Shown piece by piece: positions 7,806-17,083 of a stretch of 64,000 bases of DNA. The translations under genes were made by a program, and so were the position numbers. The notes under the pieces are model-generated. The model made no database searches and was not told the DNA's origin. It saw only the letters and a list, made by a program, of their open reading frames with translations. Each line of letters begins with the position of its first letter. Within the stretch, counting starts at the first letter, position 1. The stretch is from Pigmentiphaga sp. H8 (GTDB taxonomy: Bacteria; Pseudomonadota; Gammaproteobacteria; Burkholderiales; Burkholderiaceae_B): the NCBI RefSeq assembly GCF_003854895.1, contig NZ_CP033966.1, positions 4,774,001 to 4,838,000 of the forward strand. The letters are read 5' to 3'.

Positions 7806-9916
7806 TATTCGAATTCCTTGATGGTCACGGATACGGTCAGGTCCGGAAGAATCGTCACGTCGGCCCCCACCGCGACGACCAGGGTGGATTCGCGTTCTTC
7901 CAGGATCAGCGGCCCCGGCAGAGTGGTTCCCGCCGGCAGCGAATAGCGGTCGTGCACCGGCACCTCGCCGTACGCCCGCCGCAGCGGCAGGTAGACGGGC
8001 CGCGAGCCCGCCGGCGCGCCGCCGCTGGTGCGCGTGTCGCCCCATTCGAAATGGCTGCCTTCGGTGCGCGCCTTGCCGACCAGGCGCCAGGTCGTGACCT
8101 GCGGCCGGGCATTCGGTACCAGGCGGCCGTACAGGCGCCGGTATTGCTCTTCGAACGCGGCGAGCACGCGCGCGCCAGTGCCGGCGTCGGCCTCTGCATA
8201 GGGAATCGAAACAGGCACCTCGGCCCCCTGGCCGTGGTAGCGCATGTCGGCACCGATGCGCCACTCGACATCGCGGGCCCCCACCGAAGCCAGCTCGGCC
8301 TCGCCCTCTTGCTTGAGTGCGCTCAGCACGCGCGCGACCTGGCCCCAGTCGGCGTCGGCCAGTAGCTGCGGACTGGACCAGGCACGGTCCACGCGCGCCG
8401 GCGCGGCCAGCATGCCCAGGCACGACCCGGCGCCCGCGGCGATGGGCACCAGCACGCGCGGGATGCGCAGCTTGCGCGCCACGTCCACCGCGTGCACCGG
8501 GCCCGCGCCGCCCGTCGCCACCATGGACAGTTCGCGCGGATCGTGGCCGGTCTCGGCGATGTGGATGCGGGCCGCGCTCGCCATGTTCTCGTTGACCATG
8601 TTGCAGATGCCCCAGGCCACGCCCTCGGCCGGCATCTCCAGTTGCTGGCCGAGCCGGGCCATGGCCGCGCGGGTAGCCTCCAGGTCCAGCGCCATCTCGC
8701 CGCCCAGGAAATTGGCCGGGTTCAGATAGCCCAGCAGCAGGTCGGCGTCGGTCACCGTCGGCTGCGTGCCGCCACGGCCGTAGCAAACCGGTCCAGGCAC
8801 CGATCCCGACGATTCCGGACCGACGTTGAGCAGGCCCAGCCGGTTGCAATAGGCGATCGAACCGCCGCCGGCGCCGATCTCGATCAACTCGATACTGGGA
8901 ATGAGGATGGGCAGCCCCGACCCGCGCTTGAAACGCTCCACGCGCGCGCATTCGAAGCTGTGCGCGACCGGCGCCTCGCCGTCGATGGCGACGCAGGCCT
9001 TGGCCGTGGTGCCGCCCATGTCGAACGCCAGCACCTGGTCCACGCCGTTCTGCCGCGCGGTGTTCAGCGCCGACAGCACCCCCGCGGCCGGCCCGGACTC
9101 CAGCAGCATGATGGGTGACTCGGCGCCCGCGCGGGCGGAGGTGAACCCCCCGCTGGACACCATCACGCGCAGAGGAATGCCGCGGCGGATGTCGCCGATG
9201 CGCGCCTCGAGCTGGCGCAGGTAATCGGCCACCACCGGCTTGACGTAGGCATTGGCCGTGGTGGTGGAGGTCCGTTCGAACTCGCCGATCTCGCGCGCCA
9301 GCGACGACGAGGTCGACACCGCCATGTCGGGCAGACGCGCCTTGATGGCCGCCTCGATGCGGCGTTCATGGCTGTCGTCCATGTAGGCGTGCAACAGCGA
9401 CACCGCGACCGAGGTCACGCCCGCGTCCGCCAGCGCCTGGATCGCCGCCGCGACATCCGCGTCGTCCAGCGCTTCGAGCACGTCGCCATGCGCGCCCAGC
9501 CGCTCGGCCACTTCGGCCCGGCACTCGGGCGGCACCAGCGGCCGGGGCAGCACGATGTCCAGGTCATAAGGGTCATAGCGCCACTCGCGCCCGATGTCGA
9601 GCGCATCGCGCATGCCGGCGGTGGTGATCAGGCCGGTAGCGGCGCCCTTGCGTTCGATCAGCGTATTGGTGACCAGCGTCGTGCCGTGCAGCACCTCGCC
9701 CAGCGACGGCGCCGCCCCGCCCATCGAGACCGCGATCTGCCGCAACAGGTCGCCGATGACGGTGGAGACCGCTTCGCCGGGGTCCGACGGTGTGGTCGGC
9801 GTCTTGCCGACCCAGATCCGGCCCTGCGGATGCAAGGTTGCCACGCCGTCCGTGAAGGTTCCGCCGATATCCACGGCGACGCGCAAGGTACTGGAGCCTG
9901 CAGCAGATGTGTTCAC
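7805..9916 (-). CDS. Hydantoinase A/oxoprolinase family protein (HyuA-like)
   Basis: About 703 residues with the ASKHA nucleotide-binding fold of HyuA: VAVDIGGTFTDG at the N-terminus, LLESGPAAG in the middle and FDMGGTTAKA beyond it. These bind ATP for ring activation or carboxylation. I chose the GTG at 9916, eleven residues before the first nucleotide-binding strand, which suits the family length; another GTG at 9961 is in frame. The gene follows the aldehyde dehydrogenase gene by about 50 bp. Works with the HyuB gene directly downstream. Confidence 0.9.
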   Translation of the reverse strand: MNTSAAGSSTLRVAVDIGGTFTDGVATLHPQGRIWVGKTPTTPSDPGEAVSTVIGDLLRQIAVSMGGAAPSLGEVLHGTTLVTNTLIERKGAATGLITTAGMRDALDIGREWRYDPYDLDIVLPRPLVPPECRAEVAERLGAHGDVLEALDDADVAAAIQALADAGVTSVAVSLLHAYMDDSHERRIEAAIKARLPDMAVSTSSSLAREIGEFERTSTTTANAYVKPVVADYLRQLEARIGDIRRGIPLRVMVSSGGFTSARAGAESPIMLLESGPAAGVLSALNTARQNGVDQVLAFDMGGTTAKACVAIDGEAPVAHSFECARVERFKRGSGLPILIPSIELIEIGAGGGSIAYCNRLGLLNVGPESSGSVPGPVCYGRGGTQPTVTDADLLLGYLNPANFLGGEMALDLEATRAAMARLGQQLEMPAEGVAWGICNMVNENMASAARIHIAETGHDPRELSMVATGGAGPVHAVDVARKLRIPRVLVPIAAGAGSCLGMLAAPARVDRAWSSPQLLADADWGQVARVLSALKQEGEAELASVGARDVEWRIGADMRYHGQGAEVPVSIPYAEADAGTGARVLAAFEEQYRRLYGRLVPNARPQVTTWRLVGKARTEGSHFEWGDTRTSGGAPAGSRPVYLPLRRAYGEVPVHDRYSLPAGTTLPGPLILEERESTLVVAVGADVTILPDLTVSVTIKEFE

Positions 9917-9965
9917 GCTCTCTCTATCCCATTCAGTTTGAATCGAAGCCGTCCCACGCACGCGG

Positions 9966-11378
9966 CTAGTAGGCGATGGTGATCAACCGCTCCTCGGTCA
10001 TTTCCCTGATGGCGTAGCCCGGCCCTTCGCGGCCGTGGCCGCTGTCCTTGACGCCGCCGAAGGGCATGGCGTCGACCCGCGCGCTGGAGGCTTCGTTGAT
10101 GTGCACGCCGCCGAAGCGCAAAGCCAGCGCGGTGCGCAGCGCCGTATGCAGATCGGCCGTGAACAGGCCTGCCGCCAGGCCGAAGTCGCTGGCGTTGGCG
10201 CCGGCCACCGCCTCGGCGATGTCGTCGAACTCGATGATGGACAGCACCGGCGCAAAGATTTCCTCGCACACCACCCGCATGTCGCTGCGCACGTCCTGCA
10301 GGACCGTCGGCTCGAACACCCGGCCGCGCAGCGTGCCGCCGGTCAGCAGGCGCGCGCCCTGGCTCACGGCCTCGTCCACCCACGACGCCGCGCGCCGGGC
10401 GTGATGCTCGCTGATCATCGGACCGATGACGGTGCGCGGATCGGCCGGATCGCCGACCGGCGTTGCCCGCACGGCCTCCACCAGGCGCGGCACGAAGGCC
10501 GGCGCGATGCGCCGGTCGACGAACAGCCGCTGCACCGAGGTGCAGACCTGGCCCGCCTTGCGGAAGCCCGCATTGATGATCTTGGGGATCGCCATTTCGA
10601 TATCGGCGTCGTGGCACACGATCGTGCTGGCGATACTGCCTAGCTCGAGCTGCGTGCCGCGCAGGCCGGCGGCCTGCTGGATCTCGCGCCCCACCTGCGT
10701 GCTACCGGTGAAGGCGTAGTACGCGATACGCGGATCGGCCAGCAGTTGCCGGCCGAGCGAGCCCCCCGGCCCGTGCAGCAGGGTCAGCAGTTCGCCCGGC
10801 ACGCCGGCGTCGATCAGCGCCTTGCACAGTTCGACCGCCGCCAGCGGCGTGAAGGTCGAAGGCTTGATGATCACCGAATTGCCGCCGGCCAGCGCCGGCC
10901 CCACTTTGTGGGCCAGCGTATTGAGCGGCGAATTGAACGGCGTGATGGCGCAGATCACCCCGAGCGGGGCCCGCACGGTGAACCCCAGGCGGTCCTTGAC
11001 CCCGCGGCCGGCCGCCATGGGAATCAGGTCGCCCACCAGCCGCTTGGCTTCTTCACCCGACAGCTCCAGGGTCTGGGCACAGCGCCGCACCTCGTTCTCG
11101 CTATCGGCGCGGGTGAAGCCGGCCTCGTCGCGCAGCAGGTCGACGAACTGCCGCATGCGGCTCTCGATGATGCGGGCCGCGCCGGTCAGGGCCTGATAGC
11201 GCGCATACGGTTCCATGCGCACGGTATCGGCGGCGCGCCGGGCGGCGCCGATCGCCTCGTCGATCTGGGCGCTCGACGCCACGGCCATCTCGCCGTAGAC
11301 GCGGCCCGCGTATTTGTCTGTGAGCGGCTGGGAGGATGCGCCATCCACCCAACGGCCATTGATCAGCAGTCTGGACAT
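9966..11378 (-). CDS. NAD(P)-dependent aldehyde dehydrogenase
   Basis: A 470-residue aldehyde dehydrogenase that oxidises an aldehyde to an acid. Catalytic residues are visible: N149 in PFNSPLN, K172 in IIKPS, E246 and C279 in GQVCTS. The normally conserved ELGG motif reads ELGSIAS. The gene lies just downstream of a split TPP-dependent decarboxylase, so it plausibly oxidises the aldehyde that enzyme releases. A good ribosome site (AAGGAG) precedes the ATG at 11378. The particular aldehyde is unknown. Confidence 0.9.
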   Translation of the reverse strand: MSRLLINGRWVDGASSQPLTDKYAGRVYGEMAVASSAQIDEAIGAARRAADTVRMEPYARYQALTGAARIIESRMRQFVDLLRDEAGFTRADSENEVRRCAQTLELSGEEAKRLVGDLIPMAAGRGVKDRLGFTVRAPLGVICAITPFNSPLNTLAHKVGPALAGGNSVIIKPSTFTPLAAVELCKALIDAGVPGELLTLLHGPGGSLGRQLLADPRIAYYAFTGSTQVGREIQQAAGLRGTQLELGSIASTIVCHDADIEMAIPKIINAGFRKAGQVCTSVQRLFVDRRIAPAFVPRLVEAVRATPVGDPADPRTVIGPMISEHHARRAASWVDEAVSQGARLLTGGTLRGRVFEPTVLQDVRSDMRVVCEEIFAPVLSIIEFDDIAEAVAGANASDFGLAAGLFTADLHTALRTALALRFGGVHINEASSARVDAMPFGGVKDSGHGREGPGYAIREMTEERLITIAY

Positions 11379-11390
11379 CGTCTCGCTCCT

Positions 11391-12005
11391 TCAGGCCGCC
11401 ACGCCCAGGCCTTGCATGAAACGCAGGCGGATCTTGGCGGGATCGCGCTCGGTCGTACCGGCCGGTTTTTCGCCATCGATGCGCGCGCCGATGACCCACG
11501 GTCCGTCGCCGTCCAACGCCTGCTCCACCAGGGACTCGAAGTGCGCTTCGTCCAGCGCCCACGAACTGCGCGCCAGGCCGGCCGCGCGCGCCACCCCGAT
11601 CAGGTCCACCGTCGATGACGTCAGCGTCTTCTGCGATCCGGTGATCTGGTACATACCGTTGTCCCAGACGACGATGGCCAGGTTGCGCGGCGCCTGCGCC
11701 GCGACCGTTCCCAGCGCGCCCAGCTCCATCAGCAGCGAACCGTCGCCCTCCAGCGCGAATACGCGGCGCGCCGGCTGGGCCATGGCCACGCCGAGCGCGA
11801 TGGGAATGGCCAGCCCCATGCTGCCCAGCATGTAGAAGTTCTGTGGCCGCTGGCCGCTGGCCCACAGATCGAAGTTGCTGTTGCCTATACCGCCGATGAC
11901 GGCCTCTTCCCGCTCGAGCCGGGCCACCAGCCTGCGTGTCAGGTCGGCGCGATTCATGACCTTGGCGCTGGCGCGGGAGATCGATCTCAGTTCGCTGTCC
12001 GGCAT
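11391..12005 (-). CDS. TPP-binding decarboxylase, beta-type subunit (ComE/sulfopyruvate decarboxylase-like)
   Basis: A 204-residue protein matching the C-terminal TPP-pyrophosphate domain of 2-oxoacid decarboxylases. It has the TPP motif beginning GDGSLLME and ending with WDNGMY about 30 residues on. Such split enzymes include sulfopyruvate and phosphonopyruvate decarboxylases (ComD/ComE). It has a strong ribosome site (GGAG) before the ATG at 12005 and follows the alpha-subunit gene by 11 bp. The predicted reaction is decarboxylation of a 2-oxoacid to an aldehyde. Confidence 0.85.
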   Translation of the reverse strand: MPDSELRSISRASAKVMNRADLTRRLVARLEREEAVIGGIGNSNFDLWASGQRPQNFYMLGSMGLAIPIALGVAMAQPARRVFALEGDGSLLMELGALGTVAAQAPRNLAIVVWDNGMYQITGSQKTLTSSTVDLIGVARAAGLARSSWALDEAHFESLVEQALDGDGPWVIGARIDGEKPAGTTERDPAKIRLRFMQGLGVAA

Positions 12006-12016
12006 GGGGGTCTCCT

Positions 12017-12568
12017 TCAGCGCGCCGCCGCATGAGCGGCAGTCGGGACCGGTTTCTTGGTCAGCAGCGGCGACAGGATCATCGCGGCCGGTTCATGCGT
12101 GGCAAAGGCCTGGCCGATCATGCTGCCCACGACGAATTCGACGTCGTCGCGCCGCTCGATGGCGAAGTGCGGAATGCCCAACGCCGTCAACACCGGCCGC
12201 ATCGTGCGGCACACCATGGCTTGGCCGAGCTGGAAATCGCCGACCGCGCCGCGCTCGGAAATCATCATCGGCACCGGTATGCGATAGGGGCTCAGAAGCG
12301 AGGCCAGCACATTGGGCAGGGTGGCGAAACCGCTGGTCTGCATCAGGACGATGCCGCGCGTGCCCGCCATGTAGGCGCCGGCCACGATGCCCACGGCCTC
12401 TTCTTCGCGGGCGGGACAGACCACGGTGAAATACGGATCGTCGTGGACCAGCCGGATCAAAGGTGCCAGGACGTTATCCGGCACATAGGCCACGAGCCTG
12501 ACGTCGTTGGCCTTGAGCGCGCGTACGACGATCTCGGGCCAGTTTTCGGCGGAGGAATCGGCCGACAT
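12017..12568 (-). CDS. TPP-binding decarboxylase, alpha-type subunit (ComD-like)
   Basis: A 183-residue protein matching the N-terminal pyrimidine-binding TPP domain. It has YVPDNVLAPL and the CPAREEEAVGIVAGA segment, whose glutamate activates the TPP aminopyrimidine ring in this family. It pairs with the beta subunit 11 bp downstream. The ATG at 12568 is preceded by GGGAG at good spacing; an upstream in-frame extension lacks such a site and is low complexity. This appears to be the first gene of the long minus-strand operon. Confidence 0.85.
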   Translation of the reverse strand: MSADSSAENWPEIVVRALKANDVRLVAYVPDNVLAPLIRLVHDDPYFTVVCPAREEEAVGIVAGAYMAGTRGIVLMQTSGFATLPNVLASLLSPYRIPVPMMISERGAVGDFQLGQAMVCRTMRPVLTALGIPHFAIERRDDVEFVVGSMIGQAFATHEPAAMILSPLLTKKPVPTAAHAAAR

Positions 12569-12904
12569 GGATGCTCCCTGTCTGATTGAATGAACAAGGG
12601 ACCGTGTGCAACGAGGCACCGGCATGGCCCGCCGGCTCCGCATCGGGGCGGCACGCCGGACAGGCAAGGGCATCCTAAGTTCGACGCTTTCATCAGCACA
12701 AACAATTCGTTTTTGTCCATTCTTCACTTTTGCCGATAGATCGCCGACGGCCGCTTTCCACCGCCGCCACGACGCATCTATCGACGGCGACGATCAATCC
12801 ACCAAAACTAGTAATTTGTACTGATCAAAGCCCACTCTTACGATTCCTTCGCCATCCGCGCATCGGGCACAGAGCCGGTGCGCCACTTACCACGCAAGGG
12901 ATCC
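12569..12904. promoter_or_regulatory. Divergent intergenic region between two catabolic operons
   Basis: This 336-bp gap separates the minus-strand decarboxylase operon from the plus-strand dehydrogenase operon. It has AT-richer stretches near 12690-12725 and 12800-12840, as expected of divergent promoters. I see no gene and no operator convincing enough to name. The partial LysR at 1-505 is the nearest candidate regulator. Confidence 0.4.
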
Positions 12905-13900
12905 ATGACTACGACGATGAGAGTGATCGCGCTCAACGAGCACGGCGGCCTGGAGCAGTTGAAGCTGGAGCGATGGTCGGTGCCGCGCCCCGCGACGGGC
13001 CAGGCGCTGGTGCAGATCAAGGCCTGCGGACTGAACTACATGGACGTGTTCGTGCTGCACGGCATGCCCGACCTGCACACGACCATGCCGCGCATTCCTG
13101 GCGGCGACGTCGCCGGCGTCGTGGCCGACGTGGGCGAAGGCGTGCCGCGAGACTGGGTAGGCAAACGCGTGGCGCTGTTCCCGCGCTTTCCCGAAGGCGG
13201 CGTGCTGGGCGAGCACGGCAATGGCGGACTATGCGAATACATCGCGGTAGACCAGCGCCAGTTGATCGAGATCCCCGAGGGAGTGGGTTTCAATGAAGCG
13301 GCCGCCCTGCCCATCGCCTACGGCACCTCGCACCGCATGCTGTTCACCCGCGGCAGGATCCAGGCCGGCGAAAAAGTGCTGGTGCTGGGCGCCAGCGGCG
13401 GCGTGGGCGTTTCCTGCGTGCAGTTCGCCAAGATGGCCGGCGCCGAAGTCATCGCCTGCACCAGCAGCGAGGAGAAAGGCCGCAAGCTGCGCGAACTGGG
13501 CGCCGACCACATCGTCAACTACGCTGAGCATCCCGATTTTTCCAAACCGGTCTGGGCCGCTTCCGGCAAGAAGGGAGTCGACGTCGCCATCAATTTCACC
13601 GGCGGCGACACCTGGATCCCGACCCAGCGCTGCATGGCGGTCAACGGCCGCATCCTGACCTGCGGCTCGACCGCTGGCCATCTTTGTCCCATCGACATTC
13701 GCTACGTGTGGCACCGCGAGATCGACATCATCGGCTCGCGCGCCTACCTGCCCAGCGACATCGAGGCCTGCCTGGCCTATGTCGCCGAGGGCCGGCTCGC
13801 CCCCGTCATCGAGACCATCCTCCCGCTCGAACGCGCCGCCGAAGGCGTCGGCCTGCTCGAGAACCGCCGCATCTTCGGAAAGGTGATCGTGAACCCATGA
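12905..13900 (+). CDS. Medium-chain dehydrogenase/reductase (quinone oxidoreductase-like)
   Basis: A 331-residue MDR-superfamily NAD(P)-dependent oxidoreductase. The Rossmann motif LVLGASGGVGVSCVQ lies around residues 155-170. The family's zinc-site GHExxG is replaced by IPGGDVAG, which favours a zinc-independent, quinone-reductase-like or reductive enzyme. The ATG at 12905 follows an AAGGGATCC ribosome site. The stop overlaps the downstream acyl-CoA synthetase start (ATGA), so the two are cotranscribed. Substrate unknown. Confidence 0.85.
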   Translation: MTTTMRVIALNEHGGLEQLKLERWSVPRPATGQALVQIKACGLNYMDVFVLHGMPDLHTTMPRIPGGDVAGVVADVGEGVPRDWVGKRVALFPRFPEGGVLGEHGNGGLCEYIAVDQRQLIEIPEGVGFNEAAALPIAYGTSHRMLFTRGRIQAGEKVLVLGASGGVGVSCVQFAKMAGAEVIACTSSEEKGRKLRELGADHIVNYAEHPDFSKPVWAASGKKGVDVAINFTGGDTWIPTQRCMAVNGRILTCGSTAGHLCPIDIRYVWHREIDIIGSRAYLPSDIEACLAYVAEGRLAPVIETILPLERAAEGVGLLENRRIFGKVIVNP

Positions 13901-15423
13901 GCCCATCCATCAAGAACCTCGGCTGCATCGGCAGCGAATTCCGCAACGACGCACGTCCCGCCGTCATCGACCTGTCGGACCCGGACCATCCGCGCGAGGT
14001 GGACTACCCGACCTTCCACGCGTCGTGCGACGCCATGGCGCGCGGACTGCGCCGCCACGGCCTGGCGCCCGGCGAACGGATCGGCATCCTGTGCTCGAAC
14101 CGCCTCGAATTCCTGGAGATCTTCTTCGGCGCCATGCGGGCGGGCATCATCCCGGTTCCCATCGGCATCCTGCAACCCAAGGCCACCGTCGAATGGGTGG
14201 TGCACGATGCCCAGGTACGCCTGGTGTTCTGCGATGGCGCGCTGCGGGCCAACCTGCCGGGCGACGTACCCTGTGTCGACGTCGACGCGGACGGACAGCG
14301 GCCCTACGAAGCCTTCAAGGATCCCGGACCGTTCGAACCCTACGCGCCCGCCTACGACGACGTGGCGTTCCAGCCCTATACCTCCGGCTCGACCGGCCGC
14401 CCCAAGGGCGCGCTGCTGTCCCACCGCGCCCATACCTGGGTGGCCGAGACCATTTCGCATGACCGCGGCTTCTGCGCCACCGACCGCATGATCGTCGCGG
14501 CGCCCCTCTACCACAAGCACGCGATGAACTCGATCAAGTGCGTGCTGGTGGGCGGCTCGGCCGTGGTCCTGATGCGCAAGTTCGAACCCCGGCGCTACAT
14601 CGAAGCCATCACCCGCCACCGCGTGACCGTGCTGTCGGGCGTGCCGACCATCTTCGCGATGATCCTGCAGCAGCGCGACCTGATCGAAGGCCAGGACTAT
14701 TCCTTCGTGCGGCTCGCCACCATGGGCGGCGCGCCGGCCTCGGACGTGCTGATCGACGAGGTCGCGCGCATGTTCCCGCGCGCCGAGATCGTTACCATCT
14801 TCGGCACCACCGAGACCAGCGCCGCGCTGTTCGGCCCGCACCCGCAGGGCAAGCCGCGCCCCCGCCATTCGGTGGGCTGGCCGGTGGCCGGCAACCGCTT
14901 CCGTCTGGTCGGCGACGCCGGCGACGGCGACTTCGGCACGCTGTACGTGCAGGGGCCGGGCATGATGAACGGCTACTACAACAACCCCGAGGAAATGGCC
15001 CGCCGCATGAAAGACGGCTGGTTCGACACGGGCGACGTGCTGCGGCGCGACGCGGACGGCTGGTACTACTTCGTCGGGCGGGCCGACGACATGTTCGTTT
15101 CCAGCGGGCACAACATCTATCCGGGCGACGTCGAGCTGATGCTCGAGCGCCATCCCGACATCGACCAGGCCATCGTGGTGCCGGTGCCCGACGAGATCAA
15201 GCATCGCATTCCCTATGCCTTCATCGTCAAGCGTGCCGGCTCGCCGCTCACCGCCGAGGCGGTCAAGGCGCACTCGCTGGAGAATGCGCCGCCCTACCAG
15301 TATCCGCGCCGGGTGATCTTCGTCGATGCGCTGCCGCTGAACGGCGTCGGCAAGATCGACCGCAAGGCGCTCGAGGCGCAGGCGCGCGAACTGAGCGAAC
15401 AGGCCCGCGCGGTCGGCGCCTGA
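13897..15423 (+). CDS. Acyl-CoA synthetase (AMP-forming, ANL superfamily)
   Basis: A 508-residue AMP-binding ligase that activates a carboxylic acid to its CoA thioester. The P-loop YTSGSTGRPKG is at residues 161-171; the hinge region DDMFVSSGHNIYPGDVE and the C-terminal catalytic lysine in NGVGKIDRKA are present, so it looks active. The ATG at 13897 overlaps the previous stop by 4 bp. With the dehydrogenase upstream and thioesterase downstream it forms a small acid-activation operon, possibly linked to the divergent cox/hyu operon. Acid specificity cannot be read. Confidence 0.92.
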   Translation: MSPSIKNLGCIGSEFRNDARPAVIDLSDPDHPREVDYPTFHASCDAMARGLRRHGLAPGERIGILCSNRLEFLEIFFGAMRAGIIPVPIGILQPKATVEWVVHDAQVRLVFCDGALRANLPGDVPCVDVDADGQRPYEAFKDPGPFEPYAPAYDDVAFQPYTSGSTGRPKGALLSHRAHTWVAETISHDRGFCATDRMIVAAPLYHKHAMNSIKCVLVGGSAVVLMRKFEPRRYIEAITRHRVTVLSGVPTIFAMILQQRDLIEGQDYSFVRLATMGGAPASDVLIDEVARMFPRAEIVTIFGTTETSAALFGPHPQGKPRPRHSVGWPVAGNRFRLVGDAGDGDFGTLYVQGPGMMNGYYNNPEEMARRMKDGWFDTGDVLRRDADGWYYFVGRADDMFVSSGHNIYPGDVELMLERHPDIDQAIVVPVPDEIKHRIPYAFIVKRAGSPLTAEAVKAHSLENAPPYQYPRRVIFVDALPLNGVGKIDRKALEAQARELSEQARAVGA

Positions 15424-15470
15424 CCCCGCACGGCGGCTCGGCCGCCGGGCCATCTGGCATGGAGAATCCT

Positions 15471-15875
15471 ATGACGCTGGAAGAATTGCAGGCGCTGGTG
15501 TCGCGCGGCCCCTACCTGCAGTGGCTGGGCCTGAAGGTGCTGGCGCTGGAAGAAGACAGCATCGAGGTAAGCGCCACCTGGCGCGAGGAATGGGTGGCCA
15601 GCACCCGGCTGATGCAGACGCACGGCGGAATCCTGGCCTCGCTGATCGATTTCGCCGCCGACTTCGCCCTGGTCCGCCGCATCGGCCACGGCGTGCCCAC
15701 CATCGACCTGCGCGTCGACTACCACCGCCTGGCCAAGCCCGGCGACCTGATCGCAAGGGGCCGGGTCATCAAGCACGGACGCCAGTTCTCGGTTTGCGAG
15801 GCGCAGGTGCTCCAGGACGGCAAGCTGATCGCGAGCGGGCGCGGGACCTACATCACCGCGCCCCCGCAGCCCTAG
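15471..15875 (+). CDS. PaaI-family hotdog thioesterase
   Basis: A 134-residue hotdog-fold acyl-CoA thioesterase. The active-site segment QTHGGILASLID is at residues 49-60, with the HGG and aspartate pattern of PaaI-type enzymes. A GGAG site 7 bp upstream selects the ATG at 15471 over the ATG at 15459. It lies 47 bp after the acyl-CoA synthetase and probably releases CoA from stalled or product thioesters. Its 3' end overlaps the convergent Bug receptor gene by 4 bp. Confidence 0.88.
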   Translation: MTLEELQALVSRGPYLQWLGLKVLALEEDSIEVSATWREEWVASTRLMQTHGGILASLIDFAADFALVRRIGHGVPTIDLRVDYHRLAKPGDLIARGRVIKHGRQFSVCEAQVLQDGKLIASGRGTYITAPPQP

Positions 15876-16885
15876 ACCGACGCCCCCGAGAACTTCACCA
15901 CCTCGGACCACTTGCGGCTTTCTTCCTGGACCTTGCGGGCGTATTCGGCCGCGCCGCCCAGCATCGGCTCGGCGCCTTCGATGCCGAGCTTGGACTGGAA
16001 TTCGGGCGTGGACGCCGCCTTCAGGATCTCGCCGCCCAGTTGCGCCACGTCCGCCTGCGGCACGCCCTTGGGGGCCAGGATGCCGTAGGTCAGCGTGCTC
16101 TCGAAGCCGGCCAGCGCCGGGACACCGGACTCGGCAACGGTCGGCACGTCTGGCAGCAGCGCCAGCCGCTTCGCGTTCGTGACCGCCAGGGCCCGCAGCT
16201 TGCCCGCCTTGACGAGCGCCATGGCGGCCGGGATCACGCTGAAGCTGAAATCCACCTGGCCGCCGGCCACGTCGGCCAGCGCCGGCGCCGTGCCCTTGTA
16301 CGGCGCATGGACGGCGCGCGCCCCCAGCGCGTGCAGGAACATTTCCGCCGTCAGGTGGCCGCCCGTGCCGGCGCCGCTGGACGCATAGGTCAGGTCGGCA
16401 TTCTTGGCCTTGAGCGCGTCGACCAGTTGCGCGACGCTCTTGACGGGCGAGGCGGCCGGCACGACCAGCAGCAGTGCCGACGACGCGAACATCGCGACCG
16501 GCTGCAGGTCGGTGGCGGCGTTGAACGCCAGGTTCTTGTAGAGCGCCGGATTGATGGCGATCGTGCCCGTATGGCCGAGCAGGAAGGTGTTGCTGTCGGC
16601 CGCGGCGCGCACCACCAGTTCCGTGCCGAGATTGCCGCCGGCGCCCGGCTTGTTCTCGACGATGACGTCCTTCTGGGTCATCGCGTTCAAGCTGAACGCG
16701 AGCTGGCGCGCGAACACGTCGTTCCCGCCGCCCGGCGCGAACGGCACGATGATGCGGGTCACCCGCTTGCGGCCCTGGGCCCAGGCATTGGGAGCGGCGG
16801 CGACGGCCAGGCCAAGCGCTGGCGCGGCGGCCAGCAGGCGGCGGCGGATGGAGCGGGAAACGGTGCGGGAAGTGGAGATCGCCAT
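15872..16885 (-). CDS. Bug-family tripartite tricarboxylate receptor
   Basis: A 337-residue periplasmic binding protein. The N-terminus has twin arginines and a hydrophobic stretch (SRSIRRRLLAAAPALGLAV) ending NAWAQG, so Tat export is possible. The family loop TRIIVPFAPGGGNDVFAR follows directly. It converges on the thioesterase gene and diverges from the next Bug gene at 17084. Its ligand is unknown; being beside an acyl-CoA synthetase suggests an organic acid. Confidence 0.9.
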   Translation of the reverse strand: MAISTSRTVSRSIRRRLLAAAPALGLAVAAAPNAWAQGRKRVTRIIVPFAPGGGNDVFARQLAFSLNAMTQKDVIVENKPGAGGNLGTELVVRAAADSNTFLLGHTGTIAINPALYKNLAFNAATDLQPVAMFASSALLLVVPAASPVKSVAQLVDALKAKNADLTYASSGAGTGGHLTAEMFLHALGARAVHAPYKGTAPALADVAGGQVDFSFSVIPAAMALVKAGKLRALAVTNAKRLALLPDVPTVAESGVPALAGFESTLTYGILAPKGVPQADVAQLGGEILKAASTPEFQSKLGIEGAEPMLGGAAEYARKVQEESRKWSEVVKFSGASV

Positions 16886-17083
16886 GTCTGGAAAGTGGGT
16901 GGAAAGCGGGGTTCAAGCATAGCCGATCGCCCTGGGCCGCCCGACGGCGGAAACCCTTAGGCCGCCCCCAGCCATATCAAAACGGCATAACAGCTGTCCA
17001 TCGAAAACGGTATCGGCCGGTGCCGCGCCTGTCCACAATGCTCTTCCAGGCAGGACGACACTGCCGGACCACCAGGAGACATC

